In this document: in pieces, positions 62,534 through 64,000 of the stretch
Position numbering within the stretch: position 1 is the first letter of the stretch
Layout: every line of letters begins with the position of its first letter
DNA from: Paeniglutamicibacter quisquiliarum
Lineage (GTDB): Bacteria > Actinomycetota > Actinomycetes > Actinomycetales > Micrococcaceae
Direction of reading: 5' to 3'
DNA: 64,000 nucleotides
NCBI RefSeq assembly: GCF_019084045.1
Contig: NZ_JAHRED010000012.1
Coordinates: forward strand, 1-64,000
Program-made: the position numbers and the translations under genes
The notes under the pieces: generated by a model
Databases searched by the model: none
Told to the model about the DNA's origin: nothing
What the model saw: only the letters and a program-made list of their open reading frames with translations

Positions 62534-63715
62534 TTAAGCGGCAAGCCAGAGATCGGGTCCGAAGACCTCGTAGTGGATGTTCGTGGCAGGGATTCCGGCG
62601 TCGATGGCCTGTGAGCGGACCGCGCGCATGAAGGGCAGCGGGCCGCACAGGTACAGGCGGGCGTCCTTCGGCAGGTCCAGGCCGGCCAGCGACATGTAGC
62701 CCTCGGTCGCCTTGGTGTCCTCGTTCTTGGCGCTGATGTCCTCGAGCCACAGCTTCAGCTCGGCGTTGGGCAGCGCCCCAACCGATTCGCGCATCTGTTC
62801 CTTCAGTGCCCAGGCGTCCTCGGTTGCCTCGGCGTGGAGCACCAGGACCTGGCGGTCGGAGCCCGCGGCGGCCAAGGTGGCCAGCGCGGAGGCGCTCGGG
62901 GTGCAGCCGATTCCGGCTGTTGCCAGGACGATCGGGGCACCGGTCACGTCGATGACCAGGTCGCCGTAGGGGTTGGAAAGCTCCACGACGTCCCCGACCT
63001 TCAGGTGTCCATGCATGAACGGGGAGACCTCGCCGCCGCCGTCGAACTTGGTCGTGATGACGCGTTCGGTGGTGGAAGCTACGGAGTCGCTGAGCGTGTA
63101 CTGGCGGCACTGGCGCAATCCGTCCAGCAGCGGGACGCGGACCGAGACGAACTGGCCCGCCTTGGCCACGGTCACCGGGGTGTCGTCGGCCGGGATGAAG
63201 CGGAAGGTGATGGAATCTGTGCCCGCGGCCGTCTTGGACACAAGCTTCCAGTCGGTCCAGACCTTGTCGTTGGCCTGCTTGGCGTAGAGGCCCTTCTCGA
63301 TCTTGATCAGCGCATCGGCCATGAGCCAGTAGACCTCGGTCCAGGCCTCGGCGACCTCGGCGGTCACCGCGTCCCCCAGGTCTTCCGCAATGGCGGCGAA
63401 GAGGTGTTCGTACACGATCGGGTACTGCTCTTCAATGATGCCCAGCGAGGTGTGCTTGTGGGCAATACGGGAGAGGACGGCCTCGGGCAGGGTGCCCGGG
63501 TTGTTGACCAGGTGGGTGGCGAAGGCCGCGATGGAGCCGGCCAGCGCCTGCTGCTGCGCGCCGTTCTTCTGGTTGGCGCGGGAGAAGATCCCGTCGAGCA
63601 GTTCCGGGTGGGCGGCAAAGAGCCGGCCGTAGAACTTCGGGGTGATGTGTGAGATGCGCTCGCCAATGATTGGCAGCGTGGCTTCGATGACCGGACGGGA
63701 CTTCTCGGAAAGCAT
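62534..63715 (-). CDS. hmp: Flavohemoglobin (nitric oxide dioxygenase)
   Basis: 393 residues. Globin domain (1-~140) with FYGRLF (B10 Tyr29), and IAHKHTSLG (proximal His88). FAD-binding domain (~150-260) shows RQYTLSDS, the NAD-binding domain ends with LYLCGPLPFMRAV. It converts NO to nitrate with O2 and NADPH. RBS CAGGAG 7 bases upstream. The NsrR-type inverted repeat 30 bases upstream indicates NO-responsive repression, and the next upstream gene is an NsrR-like regulator. Confidence 0.96.
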   Translation of the reverse strand: MLSEKSRPVIEATLPIIGERISHITPKFYGRLFAAHPELLDGIFSRANQKNGAQQQALAGSIAAFATHLVNNPGTLPEAVLSRIAHKHTSLGIIEEQYPIVYEHLFAAIAEDLGDAVTAEVAEAWTEVYWLMADALIKIEKGLYAKQANDKVWTDWKLVSKTAAGTDSITFRFIPADDTPVTVAKAGQFVSVRVPLLDGLRQCRQYTLSDSVASTTERVITTKFDGGGEVSPFMHGHLKVGDVVELSNPYGDLVIDVTGAPIVLATAGIGCTPSASALATLAAAGSDRQVLVLHAEATEDAWALKEQMRESVGALPNAELKLWLEDISAKNEDTKATEGYMSLAGLDLPKDARLYLCGPLPFMRAVRSQAIDAGIPATNIHYEVFGPDLWLAA

Positions 63716-63744
63716 CGGGTGGCTCCTGACGAAGGGGGAACGTT

Positions 63745-63767
63745 ATCTTGCATGGAATATGCAAGAT
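63745..63767. promoter_or_regulatory. NsrR-type operator upstream of hmp
   Basis: Inverted repeat ATCTTGCAT, 5-base spacer GGAAT, ATGCAAGAT: 9-bp perfect arms, 23 bases overall, fitting the 11-1-11 NsrR site pattern. It lies 30 bases upstream of the hmp start. Confidence 0.8.
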
Positions 63768-63880
63768 TGATAATTCAGTTCTACATGGCGTAGAAGTTGG
63801 TTGCAAATCCGCCGACCGGGTTCGCGGATGCCGGTGTCCTTGAGAGACGTACGGTCGCGGTCCCCGGCAGGTCGCAGGTG

Positions 63881-64000
63881 TTACGGAAGAACCGGGAAGG
63901 GCAGCGGCGAGCTGCCGGAAGCCGGGGCCAGGTCCTTCACGCTCAAGAGGTCAAGCTCCGCATAGAACGCCTCGCGGGCCCGTCGCAGGGCGCCGCGCAG
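63881..64000 (-). CDS. nsrR: Rrf2-family regulator, NsrR-like (3' end, truncated by window edge)
   Basis: The last 39 codons and stop of a minus-strand gene that begins beyond base 64000. The peptide reads LRGALRRAREAFYAELDLLS followed by VKDLAPASG, the C-terminal dimerisation helix and tail of NsrR-type proteins, where a small hydrophobic-rich helix follows the Cys cluster. Its Fe-S ligand cysteines and HTH are outside the window. The position directly upstream of hmp and the NsrR-type site support the call; the gene stop to hmp start gap is 165 bases, so it may be transcribed separately. Confidence 0.7.
   Translation of the reverse strand: MRGALRRAREAFYAELDLLSVKDLAPASGSSPLPFPVLP

Overview
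The window looks like chromosomal DNA of a high-GC Gram-positive (actinobacterial) bacterium. Composition is strongly GC-rich, GTG starts are frequent, several promoters sit so close to start codons that the messages are probably leaderless, and gene neighbourhoods such as nei2 next to lhr and tadA close to upp with a tRNA-Ser are typical of Actinobacteria. Protein style suggests the Arthrobacter/Glutamicibacter/Paeniglutamicibacter part of the Micrococcaceae; this is an inference, since no rRNA is present. Almost all sequence is accounted for by about 55 genes and there is no insertion sequence, prophage or CRISPR array.

Layout. 0.1-7.4 kb: secreted GH3 lipoprotein, a broken serine beta-lactamase-like gene, a large secreted subtilase, a pyridoxine/HMP kinase and a possible acetyltransferase. 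7.6-15.8 kb: TetR regulator with a perfect operator, a queuosine-precursor transporter and tRNA-guanine transglycosylase, a FUSC membrane protein, a NUDIX-like protein and a DHA2-type drug exporter. 14.9-18.6 kb: double-length Lrp/AsnC regulator divergent from an M20 amidohydrolase and an MHS-type transporter. 18.7-24.2 kb: ene-reductase, an RHH/VOC coupled pair, YdeI-like, glutamine-amidotransferase-like, SDR and DUF1684 genes. 24.3-35.5 kb: a long disordered/coiled-coil membrane protein, pseudouridine synthase, Nei2 glycosylase, Lhr helicase, RlmH, PAP2 phosphatase and an NmrA-like protein.

35.5-38.3 kb holds the most coherent regulatory unit: a NAD-kinase-like gene and an SPFH/slipin gene run divergently from a NUDIX-winged-helix (NrtR-type) regulator, and the short gap between them contains two matched inverted repeats that overlap two well-formed back-to-back promoters. 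38.6-48.2 kb: tRNA-Ser(CGA), an AlkZ-like winged-helix protein, tadA, a BBE-type flavoenzyme, upp, a two-component system, an orphan OmpR-type winged-helix protein preceded by a 587-bp control region, SixA phosphatase and a DMT exporter.

48.3-55.0 kb holds two membrane-export units whose ATPase parts look catalytically dead: a P-loop protein (DUF1611-like) translationally coupled to an ABC exporter with no Walker A, and a TetR-controlled operon of a degenerate ABC ATPase plus a YhgE/Pip protein with glycine heptad repeats. 55.1-64.0 kb: lactonase, lipase-like hydrolase, two identical tRNA-Arg(ACG) genes, GTP-type PEP carboxykinase with a CRP-like site, a PadR-hydrolase pair, a small membrane protein, and flavohemoglobin with an NsrR-type operator; the last 120 bases are the 3' end of an Rrf2/NsrR-like regulator. 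TadA is needed to make inosine-34 in the tRNA-Arg(ACG) encoded here.
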